Assembly (NCBI RefSeq): GCF_020520285.1
Contig: NZ_CP084742.1
Span: forward strand, 6,745,501-6,809,500
Origin: Pseudomonas sp. L5B5
GTDB lineage: Bacteria; Pseudomonadota; Gammaproteobacteria; Pseudomonadales; Pseudomonadaceae
Reading direction: 5' to 3'
DNA length: 64,000 nt
Both the position numbers and the translations under genes were made by a program. How positions within the stretch are numbered: the stretch's first letter is position 1; the number at the start of each line of letters is the position of its first letter. Shown piece after piece: positions 43,128 to 52,719 of the stretch. The notes below the pieces were generated by a model that saw only the letters and a program-made list of their open reading frames with translations, ran no database searches and had not been told where the DNA came from.

Positions 43128-45266
43128 ATGCCACGTTTTTCGCAGAGTCCGTTCATGCCGTTCTTATCCGATCATCACGGGTGCCAGGGCTGGAAAGGCG
43201 AGATGGCCGGGCGCATCCGCGCCTTCGACTGGTCCCAGACCAGCCTCGGCTCGCTGCAGCACTGGAGCCACAGCCTGTGCAGCACGGTGCAACTGATGCT
43301 GGGTTCGCCAGTGCCGATGGTGATGCTCTGGGGCCCCCTGGGGTACATGATCTACAACGACGCCTATGCGGTATTCGCGGGCGGACGTCATCCTTACCTG
43401 CTCGGGTGCGCGGTGGAGCGCGGCTGGCCGGAGGTGGCCGAATTCAATCGTGCAGTGATGAACACCTGCCTGAACGGCGGCACCCTGACCTATCACAACA
43501 AGGAACTGGTGCTGCTGCGCAATGGCGACCCGGAAAGTGTCTGGCTGGACCTCTACTACAGCCCCGTGGCAGGTGACGACCAGGCACCGGCCGGGGTCAT
43601 CGCCATCGTTGTGGAAACCACCGCCCACGTGATTTCCGAACAGCGCCGGCAGGCCGCCGAGGCGGCTTACCGGGCAGAGAACGAACGGGTCCAGCTGGCC
43701 TTGAACGCCGGTGCCTTGCTGGGCTCTTTCGTGTGGGACATCAAGCACCAGGTGTTCTCCAGCGATGAGCGTTTTGCCCGGACCTTTTCCTACCCGGCAG
43801 GGCAGTCCCTGGAGGACCTGCCGATTGCCATCGCCGAAAGCCGTATCCATCCCGACGACCTGCCACGCATCCGTGAGCTGGTGGACTACAGCCTGACCCA
43901 TGGCGGCCCTTACAGCGCCGAATACCGGGTGCGGCGTGCCGACGGCAGCTACAACTGGGTGCTGGCCTGTGGTCGCTGCGAGCTCGACGACCAGGGCCAG
44001 GCCCTGCGCTTTCCCGGGGTGCTGATCGATATCCAGGAGCGCAAGATCGCCGAAGAATCTCTGCGCCAGTTGACTCGTGACCTGGAACAGCGGGTGGTGG
44101 AGGAAGTCGACGCGCGCTTGAGTGCCGAGGAGCAGTTGCGCCAGGCGCAGAAGCTCGAAGCCATTGGCGGCCTCACTGGCGGCGTGGCCCATGACTTCAA
44201 CAACCTGCTGCAGGTGATCTCCGGCAACCTGCACCTGCTGGCCCGTCACGAACCGGACAACGCCAATGTGCAGCGGCGCACCGGTGCCGCGCTGGCAGCG
44301 GTGGAGCGGGGGGCCAAGCTGTCGGCCCAGCTGCTGGCCTTCGCCCGGCGCCAGCCGCTGTCTCCGGCGGTCTACGATCCGCGCCACCTGTATGAAGACC
44401 TGGGTGAACTGTTGCAACGCGCCCTGGGGGAAACCATCCGCATCGAGGTGCAACTGCCCGAGGCGCCCTGGTGCATCCATGTCGATCGCAACCAGCTGGA
44501 AAACGCGGTACTCAACCTGATGCTCAACGCCCGGGATGCCATGGGCGGCGAGGGCACCATCCAGATTCGCGTCGAGAACCGGATGCTGGGGCACGACGAC
44601 TGCGTCGGCAAGGACATCGAGCCCGGCCAGTACCTGTGCCTGAGCGTGGCCGACAGCGGTGGCGGCATGTCGGCCGCGGTGCTCGAACAGGCCTTCGAGC
44701 CCTTCTTCACCACCAAGACCGAAGGCCAGGGCACCGGCCTGGGGTTGAGCATGGTGTTCGGGTTCGTCAAGCAGAGTGGCGGCCATGTAGAGATCTTCAG
44801 CAGCCCCGAGCGGGGGACCCGGGTGCAGATGTACTTCGCCCGCTGCGTCGGCCGGGAAGCCGTCGGGCTCCACCGGCCAGGCCGCCAGGTGCCCTCCGGC
44901 CAGGAACGCATCCTGGTGGTGGAGGACAACGCCGAGGTGCGCACTGCTGCCGTGGACATGCTCCAGCTCGACGGTTATCGGGTACGCACGGCGGCCAGCG
45001 GTGATGCCGCCATGCAGCTGTTGATGGATGGGCTCGAGGTCGACCTGATCTTCACTGACGTGGTGATGCCCGGCCTGATCAAGAGCACCGACCTTGCCAC
45101 CTGGGCCAAGGCCCAGGTCCCGCCGATCGCGGTGCTGTTCACCTCCGGCCATACCCGCGACCTGATCGCGCGCGACCACCTGCTCAGCCCGGACACGCAC
45201 CTGCTGGGCAAGCCCTACGGACCCGATGACCTGAACGCCATGGTGCGTTCGTTGCTGGGGAGCTGA
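43128..45266 (+). CDS. Hybrid sensor histidine kinase/response regulator
   Basis: A 712-residue soluble hybrid kinase. The N-terminal ~170 residues (RAFDWSQTSLGSLQHWSHSL...) are a PAS/GAF-like sensor. A PAS domain (about 185-310, SRIHPDDLPRIRELV, YNWVLACGRC) and coiled coil follow. The H-box is GGVAHDFNNLLQVISGNL (His about 354), the N-box NAVLNLMLNARDAM, and the G-boxes ADSGGGMS and GTGLGLSMVFG. A C-terminal receiver (about 590-710) has RILVVEDNAEV, the phospho-Asp in IFTDVVMPG and Lys in LGKPYGPDDL. No membrane helices, so it senses a cytoplasmic cue. The start is uncertain: an ATG nine codons later is also possible. Confidence 0.92.
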   Translation: MPRFSQSPFMPFLSDHHGCQGWKGEMAGRIRAFDWSQTSLGSLQHWSHSLCSTVQLMLGSPVPMVMLWGPLGYMIYNDAYAVFAGGRHPYLLGCAVERGWPEVAEFNRAVMNTCLNGGTLTYHNKELVLLRNGDPESVWLDLYYSPVAGDDQAPAGVIAIVVETTAHVISEQRRQAAEAAYRAENERVQLALNAGALLGSFVWDIKHQVFSSDERFARTFSYPAGQSLEDLPIAIAESRIHPDDLPRIRELVDYSLTHGGPYSAEYRVRRADGSYNWVLACGRCELDDQGQALRFPGVLIDIQERKIAEESLRQLTRDLEQRVVEEVDARLSAEEQLRQAQKLEAIGGLTGGVAHDFNNLLQVISGNLHLLARHEPDNANVQRRTGAALAAVERGAKLSAQLLAFARRQPLSPAVYDPRHLYEDLGELLQRALGETIRIEVQLPEAPWCIHVDRNQLENAVLNLMLNARDAMGGEGTIQIRVENRMLGHDDCVGKDIEPGQYLCLSVADSGGGMSAAVLEQAFEPFFTTKTEGQGTGLGLSMVFGFVKQSGGHVEIFSSPERGTRVQMYFARCVGREAVGLHRPGRQVPSGQERILVVEDNAEVRTAAVDMLQLDGYRVRTAASGDAAMQLLMDGLEVDLIFTDVVMPGLIKSTDLATWAKAQVPPIAVLFTSGHTRDLIARDHLLSPDTHLLGKPYGPDDLNAMVRSLLGS

Positions 45267-45465
45267 TGGCGTCGATGTGACGGAGCGCATAAAAAAGCCA
45301 TGGGTCCGGCGACAAACTGGCGGCAAGCTTCTACGCTGTACCAAATTGAATGAACTTGTACTGTTTTGCCGGTGACCAAGGACAGGGGCGCTGACCGCCT
45401 GATCCCACCATAATGATGCTTGTCTTGCGCGGTTTTTTCCTTCAACCCTTTTTGGATCCTCTGCC

Positions 45466-45732
45466 GTGATCTCAGCCCTCGAACTGCGCAGAATCATCGA
45501 AACCAGTTTCCTGCCCTTGCATTGCCAATGCACCATCGGTCACGACGGTGCCATGACCGTGCGTATCTGCGATCCGGCCAGCGGTCGTGTCGACCTGTTC
45601 GTGACCGGCATCGCCACGCGCTCGCTGACCAGTGCGCGGGCCATCTGCGAGCTGGTCGCCGAGCTGCGCTACGACCTTCGGCATGCCGGGCTGGTTGCGG
45701 AGCAAGGTGGCCAGCGCCCGGCGGGACGCTGA
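45466..45732 (+). CDS. DUF1652 domain protein
   Basis: An 88-residue protein of the Pseudomonas-specific DUF1652 family (ISALELRRIIETSFLPLHCQC at the start, RSLTSARAICELVAELRYDL near the end). Function is unknown. GTG start with GGAT as a weak SD. It sits alone between the hybrid kinase and the UvrA paralogue; a CATAAT element about 55 bases upstream may be its -10. Confidence 0.88.
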   Translation: MISALELRRIIETSFLPLHCQCTIGHDGAMTVRICDPASGRVDLFVTGIATRSLTSARAICELVAELRYDLRHAGLVAEQGGQRPAGR

Positions 45733-45833
45733 AGATCCGTCGGCGCGCAGGCTTGCCCCGGGCCCTGGGGAGTGTGTGATGATCGGCGGTCGGCGCTCCT
45801 CACACTTCGCGGTTTCCCAGACAAGGCAGGCCC

Positions 45834-48548
45834 ATGACTTCTCCGTCCGATAGCCCTTCCGATCGCTCCTCAGATGGGCTCTCAAATAGCTCCTCAGATA
45901 GCTCCTCAAATTCCCAGGCCGGCGCGGCACCGGTCCACCATTCCGGCTTCGTCCGGGTGCGTGGTGCCCGCGAGCACAACCTGCGCAATGTCGACGTGGA
46001 CATTCCCCGGGATGCGCTGGTGGTGTTCAGTGGCGTGTCCGGGTCGGGCAAGTCGTCCCTGGCATTCTCGACCCTGTACGCCGAGGCCCAGCGCCGTTAC
46101 TTCGAGTCGGTGGCGCCCTACGCCCGGCGCCTGATCGACCAGGTCGGGGTGCCGGACGTTGACAGCATCGATGGCTTGCCGCCAGCGGTGGCCCTGCAGC
46201 AACAGCGCGGCAGCCCCAGCACGCGCTCATCGGTGGGCAGTGTGACCACCTTGTCCAGCCTGGTGCGCATGCTCTATTCCCGGGCCGGCAGCTACCCACC
46301 GGGGCAGCCGATGCTGTATGCCGAGGATTTCTCGCCGAACACGCCCCAGGGTGCCTGCCCGCAGTGCCATGGCCTGGGCCGGGTGTACGAGGTCGACGAA
46401 GCGAGCATGGTCCCCGACCCTTCACTGACCATCCGCCAGCGCGCCATTGCCTCCTGGCCCCTGGCCTGGCAGGGACAGAACCTGCGGGACATCCTGGTGA
46501 CCCTGGGCTACGACGTCGACATCCCCTGGCGCGAACTGCCGAAGAAACAGCGCGACTGGATTCTTTTCACCGAACAGACCCCCACGGCGCCGGTTTACGC
46601 CGGGCTGACCCCGGAGCAGACCCGCGAAGCCCTTGCACGCAAACAGGAGCCCAGCTATATGGGCACCTTCAGCGGCGCCCGGCGCTACGTGCTGCACACC
46701 TTCACCCATACCCAGAGCGCGCTGATGAAAAAGCGCGTGTCGCAGTTCATGCGCGGCAGCCCATGCCCGCTGTGCGAGGGCAAGCGCCTCAAGCGCGAGG
46801 CCCTGGGGGTAACCTTCGCCGGGCTGGATATCGGCGAGCTGGCGCGCCTGCCACTGCTGCAGCTGGCCGAGGTGTTGCGGCCGGTGGCGGCGGCGGATTA
46901 CCTGGAGCAGGCGGCGGCCGATGATCAGGTGCTGAGCCCTGCGCAGACCCGCGCCGCGCGCCAGCAACGGCATGCCCAGGGGGCTCCTGAACATCGCGGG
47001 GCGCCGGATGTGCGGCATACGCCGAACCTGTCCCCGGAAAAACGCCTGGCCGCCCAGCGCATCGCCCAGGACCTGCTGGAGCGAGTCAGCACCCTGACCG
47101 ACCTCGGCCTGGGTTACCTGGCCCTGGAGCGCAGCACGCCGAGCCTGTCCTCCGGCGAGTTGCAGCGCCTGCGCCTGGCGACCCAGCTGGGTTCGCAACT
47201 GTTCGGGGTGATCTATGTGCTGGACGAGCCGTCGGCGGGCCTGCACCCGGCCGATGCCGAGGCGCTGTTCACGGCCTTGCAGCGGCTCAAGGCCGCCGGC
47301 AACTCGCTGTTCGTGGTGGAGCACGATGTGCAGACCATGCGCCGCGCCGACTGGCTGGTGGATGTCGGCCCGGCGGCGGGAGAGCGGGGCGGCCAGGTGC
47401 TGTACAGCGGGCCGCCGGCAGGCTTGGTCGATGTGGCGCAATCCCAGACCCGGGCCTACCTGTTCGCCGAACAGGCGCCGCCCCGGCGGACTCCGCGTTC
47501 GCCCCAGGGTTGGCTGCGCCTTGCCGGCATCACTCGCAATAACCTCAAGGCGCTGGACGCCGAGTTTCCCCTGGGCTGTTTCACGGCGGTGACCGGGGTT
47601 TCCGGTTCCGGCAAGTCGAGCCTGGTGAGCCAGGCCCTGCTGGAGTTGGTGGGTGCGCACCTGGGCAAGGCATCGGTCGGCGACGAAGCCCCGGCGCTGG
47701 ACCTGGAGGACGACGCGCCGGTCAGCAGCGGCGGCCGGGTGGTGGCCGGCATGGAGCAGATCAAGCGCCTGGTGCAGGTGGACCAGAAACCCATCGGCCG
47801 CACCCCGCGCTCCAATCTCGCGACCTACACCGGGCTGTTCGATCATGTGCGCAAGCTGTTCGCCGCGACCCCCGAGGCCCGGGAACGGGGGTTTGATGCC
47901 GGGCAGTTTTCCTTCAACGTGGCCAAGGGGCGTTGCCCGGCCTGTGAGGGCGAGGGTTTTGTCAGCGTCGAATTGCTGTTCATGCCCAGCGTCTTCGCCC
48001 CGTGCCCGACCTGCCATGGCGCGCGCTACAACCCCCAGACCCTGGCCGTGACCTGGCAGGGCTTGAACATCGCCCAGGTGCTGCAGTTGAGTGTCGAGCA
48101 GGCCTTGCCAGTCTTCGCCGAGCAACCGGGCATCCGCCGCGCCCTGGAAGTGCTGCGCGATATCGGCCTGGATTACCTGCGCCTGGGCCAGCCGGCGACT
48201 GAGCTGTCCGGCGGCGAGGCGCAGCGCATCAAGCTGGCCACCGAGCTGCAACGCAATGCCCGGGGCGCGACCCTGTATGTGCTGGACGAACCCACCACCG
48301 GCCTGCACCCTCGGGATGTGGATCGCCTGCTGGAGCAGTTGGACAAGCTGGTGGCGGCAGGGCACAGCCTGGTGGTGGTCGAGCACGAAATGCGCGTGGT
48401 GGCCCAGGCTGACTGGGTCATCGACATCGGTCCCGGAGCAGGGGATGAGGGAGGCCGCCTGGTGGCTTGTGGCACGCCCGAGCAGCTGGCCCGGCAGGGT
48501 GACAGCCGCACCGCGCCCTTCCTGGCCGCAGCCCTGGCTGGGGATTGA
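45834..48548 (+). CDS. UvrA-like ABC ATPase (UvrA paralogue)
   Basis: A 904-residue UvrA homologue, shorter than housekeeping UvrA (about 940), so probably the accessory UvrA2-type protein. Two ABC modules are visible: Walker [10 protein letters not shown] near residues 65 and 590, signature sequences [12 protein letters not shown] and [15 protein letters not shown], Walker [13 protein letters not shown] and [12 protein letters not shown]. Zinc-binding cysteines appear as [24 protein letters not shown] and [10 protein letters not shown]. The first ~32 residues are a Ser/Asp-rich, probably disordered leader written by an imperfect short tandem DNA repeat. It may recognise drug-damaged DNA; UvrB partnership is uncertain. 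Confidence 0.9.
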   Translation: MTSPSDSPSDRSSDGLSNSSSDSSSNSQAGAAPVHHSGFVRVRGAREHNLRNVDVDIPRDALVVFSGVSGSGKSSLAFSTLYAEAQRRYFESVAPYARRLIDQVGVPDVDSIDGLPPAVALQQQRGSPSTRSSVGSVTTLSSLVRMLYSRAGSYPPGQPMLYAEDFSPNTPQGACPQCHGLGRVYEVDEASMVPDPSLTIRQRAIASWPLAWQGQNLRDILVTLGYDVDIPWRELPKKQRDWILFTEQTPTAPVYAGLTPEQTREALARKQEPSYMGTFSGARRYVLHTFTHTQSALMKKRVSQFMRGSPCPLCEGKRLKREALGVTFAGLDIGELARLPLLQLAEVLRPVAAADYLEQAAADDQVLSPAQTRAARQQRHAQGAPEHRGAPDVRHTPNLSPEKRLAAQRIAQDLLERVSTLTDLGLGYLALERSTPSLSSGELQRLRLATQLGSQLFGVIYVLDEPSAGLHPADAEALFTALQRLKAAGNSLFVVEHDVQTMRRADWLVDVGPAAGERGGQVLYSGPPAGLVDVAQSQTRAYLFAEQAPPRRTPRSPQGWLRLAGITRNNLKALDAEFPLGCFTAVTGVSGSGKSSLVSQALLELVGAHLGKASVGDEAPALDLEDDAPVSSGGRVVAGMEQIKRLVQVDQKPIGRTPRSNLATYTGLFDHVRKLFAATPEARERGFDAGQFSFNVAKGRCPACEGEGFVSVELLFMPSVFAPCPTCHGARYNPQTLAVTWQGLNIAQVLQLSVEQALPVFAEQPGIRRALEVLRDIGLDYLRLGQPATELSGGEAQRIKLATELQRNARGATLYVLDEPTTGLHPRDVDRLLEQLDKLVAAGHSLVVVEHEMRVVAQADWVIDIGPGAGDEGGRLVACGTPEQLARQGDSRTAPFLAAALAGD

Positions 48549-48684
48549 TCCAGGACAGCCGATGGCGACGAACGGTTACCGCTGGTCTGATTGACGGTCG
48601 ACAGACCCGGGGGGCCAAGGCCATGCTGATGACTGGCAGGGGCGTCACGGCGCCCCTGCTACCGATCAACCACGGAGGTGTTCC

Positions 48685-48918
48685 ATGCCGGTGACCCACG
48701 ATCTTTACCAGGACCTGAGCTGCAGCAAAGAAGACATTCAACAGCGTCGTGCCGAGGATCCCCACCTCAATGCCCTGTTCGACAAATACAACAGTATCGA
48801 CGACCAGGTGCTCAAGGCCGAAGCTGCGGCTGCCGCAGACGACGAAGTAAGGAAACTCAAGGAACGACGCCTGCTGATCAAGGACGAGATCTCCCAGAAA
48901 CTCACCGCCCGCTCCTGA
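48685..48918 (+). CDS. YdcH family (DUF465) small protein
   Basis: A 77-residue acidic/basic helical protein matching YdcH/DUF465: DPHLNALFDKYNSIDDQVLKAE, then a coiled coil with EVRKLKERRLLIKDEISQKL. Function unknown; relatives are small abundant cytoplasmic proteins. A strong GGAGGTG lies 7 bases before ATG. Monocistronic by position. Confidence 0.9.
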   Translation: MPVTHDLYQDLSCSKEDIQQRRAEDPHLNALFDKYNSIDDQVLKAEAAAAADDEVRKLKERRLLIKDEISQKLTARS

Positions 48919-49044
48919 CCTCCCGTCCATCGCGCCTGTGGCCAGGCCACAGGCCGCCTTCAACTCAACCAAGCTACCGCGTCTGCGACCGGTCGTGCAG
49001 CGGCCGCAGGTCAGCGTTTGGGCTGATTCATCTGGTGCCCGCTG

Positions 49045-49170
49045 CGCGGTCATGCGCAGCCTTGGGCAGCGGCTACACGAAGCTGTTGTAGCCGCTGCCG
49101 AGCCTGCGAGGCTGCGCCAAGGTCCGCAGGACCTTCAACCCACCCGAGTTCGCCGCACGCCCCTGCGGGC
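49045..49170. repeat. REPIN unit
   Basis: GCGCAGCCTTGGGCAGCGGCTACACGA, then TGTAGCCGCTGCCGAGCC, GAGGCTGCGCCAAGGTCCGCAGG and CCCCTGCGGGCC. Same family as the arrays near 27.7, 40.6 and 55.6 kb. It lies between the convergent YdcH and SMP-30 genes. Confidence 0.88.
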
Positions 49171-49177
49171 CGGGCGT

Positions 49178-50287
49178 TCAACGTTCGCCAGCCAGGGCCT
49201 CCTGCAACGGCAGGCGCGCCATGTGCCGGGCACTCAGGGAACCCAGGTACAACGCGTCCCCGTATTCGCGCACCGTGGTGATCGGCGAGTAGTTGCCGCT
49301 GCTGCCGTCCTGCAGGTTGGCGATCACCCGGCCCTGGGTGTCCAGCCCCAGCACGAAGCCGCGTTTCTCCACCGGCTTGGGCAGGACCAGCATCGCCCGC
49401 ACCAGCATCTTGCGCACGAACGGATAGGGCGCGGTGCCGTCCAGCAGCGAATTGCGCGGCGCATACAAGGCTACCCAGAACCGGTCGCGACCATTGAAGC
49501 TGAGGTTGTCCGGCAGGCCTGGCAGGTTGTCGATGAACAGGTCGTGCTGGCCGGCCTTGTCTCCCTTGAGCCAGTAGCGGCTGATGCGATAGGCCCCGGT
49601 TTCATTGACCAGGACAAAGGCTTCGTCCGGCCCCAGGGCGATGCCATTGGCGAACTCCAGCCCGTCCAGCAGGACTTCGGTGCGACCGCTCTGGAAATCG
49701 TAGCGCAACAGTCGGCCGTCGCCGCCGTGCTCGATCACCGCTTCGCCGTCGTGGCCGTAACCCCAGCGGCTGCTGGCATCGCTGAAGTACGCATAGCGTC
49801 CGGCAGCATCCACCGCGACATCGTCAGTGAAACCGAACTTCAGGCCATTGGCCTCGCTGCTCAGGGGATGCACCTGGCCCTGGTCGTCCAGGGCCAGCAG
49901 GCCCTTGATGGCATCGGCGACGATCAAGCGGCCATCCGGATGCCGGGCCAGGCCCAAGGGCCGGCCACCGGTATTGGCCAGCACCTTGAGTGCCGTGCCG
50001 TCGAGGCTGGTCTGGATCACTCGGCCGTCGTGCAGGCCGGCGATCAACTGGTCATGTTCCAGCAACAGGGCTTCGGGGCCGGCGATGTCCCTGGCTCCAA
50101 CGGCCTGTACCGCCTTGAGCTTGTGGTTCTCGGCGAACGGGCCCTGGCTCAGCGAGGGGGCCGGTGCGGGGTTCCAGGCCACCGGCTGGACCTGGGTCGG
50201 CGCCAGCAGCAGGAAGGCCAGGATGGCGACGACCAGCAGCAGGATGATCCGGCCGGCACCGAAGCGGCGAGGGGCGATCTGGTTCAT
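49178..50287 (-). CDS. SMP-30/strictosidine-synthase-like beta-propeller protein
   Basis: A 369-residue protein with an N-terminal membrane anchor or uncleaved signal (RIILLLVVAILAFLLLAP) and a six-bladed propeller of the SMP-30/gluconolactonase/strictosidine synthase superfamily. Telling segments are GGRPLGLARHPDGRLIVADAIKGLLAL, GFTDDVAVDAAGRYAYFSDAS, LEFANGIALGPDEAFVLVNET and GLPDNLSFNGRDRFWVAL. It is probably a periplasmic lactonase or esterase. AGGAG 7 bases upstream fixes the ATG. It follows the hydroxylase-fusion gene by 25 bases, so the two act together. Confidence 0.9.
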   Translation of the reverse strand: MNQIAPRRFGAGRIILLLVVAILAFLLLAPTQVQPVAWNPAPAPSLSQGPFAENHKLKAVQAVGARDIAGPEALLLEHDQLIAGLHDGRVIQTSLDGTALKVLANTGGRPLGLARHPDGRLIVADAIKGLLALDDQGQVHPLSSEANGLKFGFTDDVAVDAAGRYAYFSDASSRWGYGHDGEAVIEHGGDGRLLRYDFQSGRTEVLLDGLEFANGIALGPDEAFVLVNETGAYRISRYWLKGDKAGQHDLFIDNLPGLPDNLSFNGRDRFWVALYAPRNSLLDGTAPYPFVRKMLVRAMLVLPKPVEKRGFVLGLDTQGRVIANLQDGSSGNYSPITTVREYGDALYLGSLSARHMARLPLQEALAGER

Positions 50288-50312
50288 GCAGTGACTCCTG
50301 TCTGTGTCCGGT

Positions 50313-51488
50313 TCAGGACGGGCTGCCTGCCGGGACGGCGGGCTTCTGGGCAATGGCTTGCTGGGCCATTTTGCACAATGCCTGCATCGAGGCGGCGGAC
50401 TCCTGTTCTATCCGTCGCTTGAATAACAGCCGACTACCCAGGCGCATCAGCAGGCTGTCGAAGCGGTACTCCAGGGTCCGCACGAAACGGCTGTGGCCGT
50501 TTGCCAGGGGCTGGCATTCGTAGGTGACCTGCAACCATAGACCATGATCGCCCCGGGCTGTAGCGCGCCAGCGCTGGCCCGGCAGGTACTCCTCGACCCG
50601 CCAGCTCAGGTGGCCGCTGCGTCCGCCGGCGTGGATGTCTTCCTCGAAACCCTGGCCTGCCGCCAGGGGGCCATCAGCGCCCTGGACCTTGAGCGACGAG
50701 GGGTGCCATTGCGGCCAGCACCGTGGGCTGGCGGCATAGGCCAGGGTATCGGCGCTGCTGCGGGGAATGTCGACCTGGTGCTGCATGCGAGTCATGGGCG
50801 TGGACCTGGTGAGGGAGTGGGACGGCACCGGAGTGTCTTGCGCTTGCCAGTACAGGGTGCCGAACAGCCAGTCCATCAGCGGCAGCACGATATTGAAGTT
50901 GCGTTCCTGCATCAGGTCGCGGCGGTGATGCAGTTCGTGCAGGTGCCGCATCTGGCGAATCCAGGGCAGGCGTGCCAGAGGGTGACTGGCCGGCAGGTGT
51001 TCGCAGGCATGGAAGATCTCGTAGGCCAGGTAGCCGATCACCGTGCAACTGGCGAACAGCGCCGCGACGTTGGCGTTCCACAAGCCCAGCATGCCCCACA
51101 GCGGCAGGGCGAACAGCAGGCTGTGGAGCACGATCAGCCACGCCGGAAACAGGATCACCCGCCAGTCCCGGCGGCCTTCGTAGGTCATCAGCCCAGGGGT
51201 GAAGAAACTGTGGTGATCACCGGTATGCCGGGCGTAGAACATCCGGGCAAAACGCTGCTTGTGATGCCCCAGCCAGCGGTGCACCACGTAGATGCACAGG
51301 TTGAAGAACAGCAGGGCCAGCGGTACCGCCAGCCATTCCAGCGGCTGCACCCGGTCCAGGGTGCTCCACAGCAGGGCGATGCACAGCAGGCCATAGGCCA
51401 GGACAAAACCGCCGTGAAGCCAGGGGTTGTAGCGCGGACTGACCGCAGCCCGGTATTGCTGGCGAAAATGCTGGGTGGTATCGCGCAC
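50313..51488 (-). CDS. Fatty acid hydroxylase/sterol desaturase-SRPBCC fusion
   Basis: A 391-residue fusion. Residues 1-215 are an integral-membrane di-iron hydroxylase of the sterol desaturase family with histidine clusters HRWLGHH, HTGDHH, HACEH and HELHH and about four helices. Residues about 230-375 are a soluble SRPBCC (START-like) lipid-binding domain (QHQVDIPRSSADTLAYAASPRCWPQWHP...). The junction contains two internal Mets (TPMTRMQHQVD). A hydroxylase joined to its own hydrophobic-ligand domain suggests substrate hand-over. First gene of an operon with the SMP-30-like protein; a LysR-type palindrome lies about 55 bases upstream. The substrate is unknown. Confidence 0.85.
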   Translation of the reverse strand: MRDTTQHFRQQYRAAVSPRYNPWLHGGFVLAYGLLCIALLWSTLDRVQPLEWLAVPLALLFFNLCIYVVHRWLGHHKQRFARMFYARHTGDHHSFFTPGLMTYEGRRDWRVILFPAWLIVLHSLLFALPLWGMLGLWNANVAALFASCTVIGYLAYEIFHACEHLPASHPLARLPWIRQMRHLHELHHRRDLMQERNFNIVLPLMDWLFGTLYWQAQDTPVPSHSLTRSTPMTRMQHQVDIPRSSADTLAYAASPRCWPQWHPSSLKVQGADGPLAAGQGFEEDIHAGGRSGHLSWRVEEYLPGQRWRATARGDHGLWLQVTYECQPLANGHSRFVRTLEYRFDSLLMRLGSRLLFKRRIEQESAASMQALCKMAQQAIAQKPAVPAGSPS

Positions 51489-51540
51489 GGTGTCGCTCCC
51501 GTTGCTGTTCTTGTTGGGCAGCAGCGTAGCCGGCGGTTAA

Positions 51541-51588
51541 TTATCCAGCCAATGGATAGTGGGAATGAGCAATATTCATCAAGCTGAA
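51541..51588 (-). promoter_or_regulatory. LysR-type operator copy plus relic of LysR 5' end
   Basis: TTATCCA-N5-TGGATAG is followed, with identical spacing, by ATTCATCAAGCTGAA. The same layout (TTATCCA-N5-TGGATAA ... ATTCATGAAGCTGAA) forms the promoter and first codons of the LysR gene 1,142 bases away. Here the ATG has become ATC. The palindrome is positioned to control the hydroxylase-fusion operon on the minus strand. Confidence 0.7.
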
Positions 51589-51751
51589 GACTGTCGGCTC
51601 GGCAGCTGAGGCCGGATGCAGTGCGCTCCAGGGCATTTGCGGGGTTCGGCGGAGGGGCTTGGCTTGGGGGCAGGATGGGCCAGGACGCTTGCCGCGTCTG
51701 CTGCGCGTGTTGGAGAATCCTGCCCTTCAGGTTCGTTTGGAGCGGTATCCA

Positions 51752-52120
51752 GTGAAGGATGTTTCATTGCTTGTGCAGGCCCTTGGCAGGGACGAGGCCA
51801 CTCGGCTGATCTGTACGCTGGCAATCGGTTCGCTGTGCGCATTGCGCGCCGGGGCCATTGCTCTGGAAGAGGCCGAGAGGATGGTGTTCACGCCAGGGAC
51901 TGCAAGCATCTTGCGGGCCAAGGGCCTGCCCGACGAACTGAGCGAGCTGGTGCTTCAGGGCTGCGAGCTGGAGGATGTCCAGAGCCTGATACCCGAGCGG
52001 CTGGATGCCCATGTGCAGCGCCTGATCGAGTGCTTCACCGCGGTACTCCGGGCGGATGCAGGTTATGCACAAAGGGCCGACGAGAGAGTCGGACGGGAGC
52101 GTCTTTTTGTCATTGCCTGA
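51752..52120 (+). CDS. Small protein, probable DUF3969 family
   Basis: A protein of about 122 residues resembling DUF3969: LICTLAIGSLCALRAGAIALEEAERMVFTP, then GLPDELSELVLQGCELEDVQSLIPERLDAHVQRLIE. All-helical, no signal peptide. Function is unknown; family members are often found in accessory or effector-rich regions. I place the start at a GTG with GGAG 8 bases upstream; a TTG further up would add a Trp/Gly/Pro leader of low plausibility. It is the first of two small genes in the block separating the LysR gene from its apparent target operon. Confidence 0.6.
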   Translation: MKDVSLLVQALGRDEATRLICTLAIGSLCALRAGAIALEEAERMVFTPGTASILRAKGLPDELSELVLQGCELEDVQSLIPERLDAHVQRLIECFTAVLRADAGYAQRADERVGRERLFVIA

Positions 52121-52667
52121 CGCTGTGCCTCACAAACCCGAGACGCAAGCCTTGGATGGAATCGGTTACCCGCGACGCCGGGTGTTTCTGGGGTTCTTTT
52201 TCTGCCCCCTGGTGGCCGGCCTGGTCGCTGGTCTCTACCAGTTCGTCGCGCTCCTGGCGCACCTGGCCAGCAACCCACGCTTGATCGGTGAAGTGAGAGG
52301 GGGCGAGTTGATGCTGGTGCCGATCCTGGCGCCACTGATGGCCCAGTTGCTGTTCCTCTTGCCGGCCCTGGGGTTGGCCCTGATGGTGATGTTGCTCAAG
52401 GTTCGTCGCAGCCCACGCGCCTGTGGCGTACTGGCGCTGGTCGGTGGCAGTCTCGCGGCCTTGTGGGTGTTGCCGCTCATTGCGCTTGTGGTCAGGGAGT
52501 CCGGGAAAGTGGGCTTCAGCGACTATCAGCCTGAACTGCTGGTGCTCTTTGGCCTCGGTGCCCTGACGTGCGGCTTGGCGGCGCGTTGCTTCCTGCCAAA
52601 ACGGCACCTTGGCAGCCCGGTGCCCGAGAACGTTGCCGGGGAGCGGACGGCGATCATTGACACGTGA
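52056..52667 (+). CDS. Unknown four-helix membrane protein
   Basis: A protein of up to 203 residues with about four transmembrane helices (VFLGFFFCPLVAGLVAGLYQFVALLAHLA, LMLVPILAPLMAQLLFLLPALGLALMVMLL, ACGVLALVGGSLAALWVLPLIALVV, LLVLFGLGALTCGLAARCFL). No family recognised. The start is uncertain: the upstream ATGs overlap the preceding gene by about 65 bases and lack a good SD, while a TTG or GTG nearer the first helix is possible. The hydrophobic core is convincing as coding sequence. Confidence 0.6.
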   Translation: MQVMHKGPTRESDGSVFLSLPDAVPHKPETQALDGIGYPRRRVFLGFFFCPLVAGLVAGLYQFVALLAHLASNPRLIGEVRGGELMLVPILAPLMAQLLFLLPALGLALMVMLLKVRRSPRACGVLALVGGSLAALWVLPLIALVVRESGKVGFSDYQPELLVLFGLGALTCGLAARCFLPKRHLGSPVPENVAGERTAIIDT

Positions 52668-52682
52668 AGCACGGGCTGCAGA

Positions 52683-52701
52683 TTATCCAGGTCATGGATA
52701 A
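52683..52701 (+). promoter_or_regulatory. LysR-type operator before the LysR gene
   Basis: TTATCCA-GGTCA-TGGATAA is a 7+7 perfect palindrome containing the T-N11-A core of LysR sites, 19 bases before the LysR start codon. An almost identical site precedes the hydroxylase-fusion operon. This suggests autoregulation and a shared regulator. Confidence 0.7.
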
Positions 52702-52719
52702 CCGGAGTAGGCCCTATTC

